Of a stretch of 64,000 nucleotides of DNA, positions 62,937-64,000 are shown in pieces. The position numbers were made by a program, and so were the translations under genes. The stretch lies in contig CALXWJ010000052.1 of assembly GCA_944392335.1 (NCBI GenBank), forward strand, positions 1 to 64,000, written 5' to 3'. This stretch comes from an uncultured Clostridia bacterium (GTDB taxonomy: Bacteria; Bacillota; Clostridia; UBA1381). How positions within the stretch are numbered: the stretch's first letter is position 1; each line of letters opens with the position of its first letter. Below the pieces are notes generated by a model. It was not told the DNA's origin. It saw only the letters and a program-made list of their open reading frames with translations, and searched no databases.

Positions 62937-64000
62937 ATGGATATTATTGATATTGTAAAAAATACCATAATAAGGCATGACCTTATACAAAAGGGCGACG
63001 TGGTTTTGGCGGCTCTTTCGGGGGGCAGCGATTCGGTCGCCATGTGCGACATTTTGATAAAGCTGTCAAAGGAGCTGGATTTTACGGTATGCGCCGCCCA
63101 TGTCAATCACAATATGAGAGACGAGGCATTGCATGATGAAAACTTTGTAAGGGATATGTGCAAAAAGGCCGGGATCGAATGTTATGTAAAAAGCGCCGAC
63201 GTTTTGGGATACGCGAAGGAGCATAATATGTCCTCGGAGCTTGCGGGCAGAAAGATACGGTATGATTTTTTTGAAGAGATCAAAGAAAAGCACGGTATCG
63301 ATAAGATCGCGACGGCACATAATAAAAACGACAGCGCCGAATCGATACTCCTTCACTTAATAAGAGGCTGCGGTATCGACGGCTTGCGCGCGATACCCTA
63401 CCGTCGTGAGGATATAATAAGGCCGGTGCTTGATCTTACAAAAGGGCAGATCGAAACATACTGTCACAAAAACGGGCTTTTATATGTAACAGACAAAACA
63501 AATTTTAAAAACGATTACACAAGAAATAAAATAAGAAACATAATTCTTCCCAAAATATGTGACATCAATGAAAATTTCGTCAATACCGTTACCGCCAACG
63601 CGGTTATCTTCAAGGAAACGTCGGAGTTTATGAAAGAGTATGCAAAGGGTGTGTACGATGAGATATGCGATAACGGAAGGCTTGATATAAAAAGGCTTTC
63701 TTGTGAGCATACAGCAGCTGCCCGTGTTATTATACAGATGCATTTTGAAAATTTTACAAAGGCCGCGCAAAATCTGCCCCTTGAGCATACCGAAAAAATT
63801 TTAAAGCTGATAAAAGAGGAAAAGACGTCAAAAACGCTGAATCTTCCAAATGGGATATCGGCGCGGCTTGAATATAACAGGCTGTATTTTATAAAAACGG
63901 ACGAGAAAAGCGGGGATTATGAAATACCTGTCGAAACAGGCAAAATGATTTTTGTCCCGGAAGCCGGTTTTGAGGCTTTAATTAAGGAAGAAAGCGTCAA
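62937..64000 (+). CDS. tilS: tRNA(Ile)-lysidine synthase (3' end outside window)
   Basis: Modifies the wobble C of tRNA-Ile(CAU) to lysidine. The visible 354 residues hold the PP-loop 'LAALSGGSDSVAMCDIL' near the N-terminus, 'AAHVNHNMRDEALHDENFV', 'IATAHNKNDSAESILLHLIR' and 'YRREDIIRPVLDL', then 'TDKTNFKNDYTRNKIRN', all family hallmarks. The frame runs off the window end without a stop. AAAGGA lies seven bases before the ATG, 16 bases after the secreted-protein gene. Confidence 0.95.
   Translation, partial: MDIIDIVKNTIIRHDLIQKGDVVLAALSGGSDSVAMCDILIKLSKELDFTVCAAHVNHNMRDEALHDENFVRDMCKKAGIECYVKSADVLGYAKEHNMSSELAGRKIRYDFFEEIKEKHGIDKIATAHNKNDSAESILLHLIRGCGIDGLRAIPYRREDIIRPVLDLTKGQIETYCHKNGLLYVTDKTNFKNDYTRNKIRNIILPKICDINENFVNTVTANAVIFKETSEFMKEYAKGVYDEICDNGRLDIKRLSCEHTAAARVIIQMHFENFTKAAQNLPLEHTEKILKLIKEEKTSKTLNLPNGISARLEYNRLYFIKTDEKSGDYEIPVETGKMIFVPEAGFEALIKEESV

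Overview
The window looks like a chromosomal piece of an anaerobic Bacillota (Clostridia-type) bacterium. The evidence is strong GGAGG-type ribosome binding sites, sigma-A promoters with 17-base spacers, a V-type (A/V) ATPase operon, an [FeFe]-hydrogenase maturase (HydE), a Clostridia-style TnpV transposon remnant, a sigma-F/B/G-like sigma factor and the nusB-xseA-xseB-ispA gene order. No rRNA or CRISPR array was found; there is one tRNA, tRNA-Leu(CAA).

Layout. 1-2.5 kb: an FtsX-type ABC permease cut by the window start. 2.5-10.5 kb: aspartate-family amino acid genes (an ACT-domain protein, homoserine dehydrogenase, homoserine kinase, aspartate kinase), with RlmB, a second ACT protein and a DUF711/UPF0210 protein; a block of dispersed repeats lies at 5.5-6.2 kb. 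10.5-19.5 kb: a nine-gene V-type ATPase operon, followed by a uroporphyrinogen-decarboxylase-family protein. 20.7-25.85 kb: a 5.1-kb mobile element with imperfect inverted ends, carrying tnpV, an XRE regulator, a 5-methylcytosine restriction-modification set with vsr, and only the C-terminal part of its serine recombinase. 25.9-28.5 kb: metA behind a structured leader, a sigma factor and an ArsR-type metal sensor. 28.6-38.8 kb: tRNA-Leu, valS, a topoisomerase IV/gyrase-like pair, tagA, tmk and an amidase. 38.8-44.5 kb: hydE, a CpXC protein, a lipoprotein, an XRE regulator opposite a membrane protein, a sugar-phosphate isomerase-type protein, an SGNH hydrolase and a deleted NimA-like pseudogene. 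44.6-54.4 kb: copper ATPase, exonuclease, GH3 glycosidase, patatin and secD-secF. 54.5-55.8 kb: an XRE regulator, a gene stump and a second, inverted copy of the 5.5-kb repeats. 55.8-60.5 kb: a reverse-strand nusB/TsaD-like/GNAT/xseA/xseB/ispA/DUF212 cluster. 60.9-64 kb: a secreted glycosidase-like protein and the start of tilS.

How the genes work together. LysC, Hom, ThrB and MetA sit around the aspartate-semialdehyde/homoserine branch point, and two homologous predicted RNA structures lie by two of these loci: 2550-2680, upstream of the hom region, and 25903-26066, in the metA leader. This pair is the best candidate here for an undescribed regulatory element. Other points worth following up are a CopZ-like chaperone domain fused to the end of CopA with its own ribosome binding site, a restriction enzyme whose zinc-ribbon tail is cut off by an in-frame stop, and a large inverted repeat family that abuts a truncated gene.
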